This document shows positions 39,590 to 40,002 of a stretch of DNA of 40,002 nucleotides, piece by piece (the first letter of the stretch is position 1; each line of letters starts with the position of its first letter). The notes beneath the pieces are model-generated. The model did not search any database. It worked only from the letters and a program-made list of their open reading frames with translations, and was not told the DNA's origin. The position numbers and the translations under genes are program-made. The DNA is from JAPUDQ01 sp964535835 (GTDB lineage Bacteria > Patescibacteriota > Saccharimonadia > Saccharimonadales > Saccharimonadaceae), in contig CAZHUZ010000005.1 in assembly GCA_964535835.1 (NCBI GenBank), positions 1-40,002 on the forward strand. The letters run 5' to 3'.

Positions 39590-40002
39590 TAGATGGTACC
39601 TCCTATAGTGACGATACCTTTGCGTGGACCAGGGACGGCGCCTTTGACGCCGATCAGGTTGTCCGCCAGGTCGATGTAGGCAACGACGAGGTTTTTGACC
39701 GTGACTTGCTCGTGGCCCATTTGGCCTGCCATCGTCTTGCCTTTAAAGATTTTTTGTGGGTACATGCTGCCGATACTTCCGACTTTGCGTGTGTCACCCT
39801 TGCCACCATGCGTCTTGCGCTGGCGGTTATAGTTGTGTCGTTTGATAGTACCAGCGAAGCCTTTACCCTTGCTGGTGCCTGTCACATCGACGGTGTCGCC
39901 GAGACTAAAAACAGTGACGTCAAATGCGTCACCGATCTTGATCTCAGCAGGAAGCTCAGACACGCGAACTTCTTGGAGTACTTTTGGAGTAACTCCAGCT
40001 TT
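39589..40002 (-). CDS. rplC: 50S ribosomal protein L3 (5' end beyond the window)
   Basis: The C-terminal 137 residues of L3; the frame stays open to the window edge, so the start is outside and the GTG at 39963 is not a real start. KGFAGTIKRHNYNRQRKTHGGKGDTRKVGSIG and FKGKTMAGQMGHEQVTVKNL are the family core that reaches the peptidyl-transferase centre. rpsJ would be expected further upstream. Confidence 0.96.
   Translation of the reverse strand, partial: KAGVTPKVLQEVRVSELPAEIKIGDAFDVTVFSLGDTVDVTGTSKGKGFAGTIKRHNYNRQRKTHGGKGDTRKVGSIGSMYPQKIFKGKTMAGQMGHEQVTVKNLVVAYIDLADNLIGVKGAVPGPRKGIVTIGGTI

Overview
The window looks like a chromosomal segment of a Saccharibacteria (TM7) bacterium or close CPR relative. 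Evidence: the ribosomal cluster has no rpmD (L30) between rpsE and rplO, the zinc-ribbon ribosomal proteins here are cysteine-poor, many promoters put a -10 box 6-8 nt before the ATG, and a complete cytochrome bo3 quinol oxidase sits beside a type II NADH dehydrogenase, a combination known from some TM7. The assignment is by inference from gene content. UGA is read as stop, so the SR1/Gracilibacteria code does not apply.

Layout. 1-10.5 kb: tRNA-Trp, a PH-like protein, cyoABCDE (minus), a divergent ndh separated from cyoA by a palindromic operator-like region, then a GT4 glycosyltransferase / GH57 hydrolase / unknown operon, L33 and a PspC protein. 10.6-14.1 kb: a mobile element at the 3' end of tRNA-Thr(GGT), built of two back-to-back modules, each bounded by its own inverted repeat (246 bp around a cargo gene, 137 bp around a large serine recombinase). 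The modules meet at a 6-bp core that copies the tRNA end. The recombinase has a leader with two long, mutually exclusive RNA stems. 14.1-14.6 kb: a Thr-Tyr-Thr tRNA cluster with a duplicated tRNA-Tyr end and strong palindromes. 14.6-18.3 kb: an operon of a 57-aa protein, trpS, a pseudouridine synthase, a DNA polymerase III delta'-like protein and a TPR protein. 18.3-20.5 kb: lipid kinase, PAP2 phosphatase and small membrane or exported proteins. 20.5-20.7 kb: an N gap flanked by an identical 55-bp sequence, almost certainly a joined contig overlap. 20.7-23.8 kb: an accessory island with an EcoRI-type adenine methyltransferase, a DUF262-HNH nuclease and a DUF7768 protein.

24.1-40 kb: the S10-spc-alpha ribosomal cluster on the minus strand, from rplC (cut by the window edge) to rpsI, with many 1-nt stop/start overlaps. 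It departs from the usual order in three places. A 48-aa membrane microprotein lies between rpsH and rplF. A plus-strand orphan gene lies between rplO and secY. The usual adk-map place between secY and infA holds an unknown gene and a GC-rich region that looks like a roughly 530-nt structured RNA with its own promoter.

The most novel candidates are the double-inverted-repeat recombinase element with its leader RNA, the large RNA upstream of infA, and the microprotein in the spc operon.
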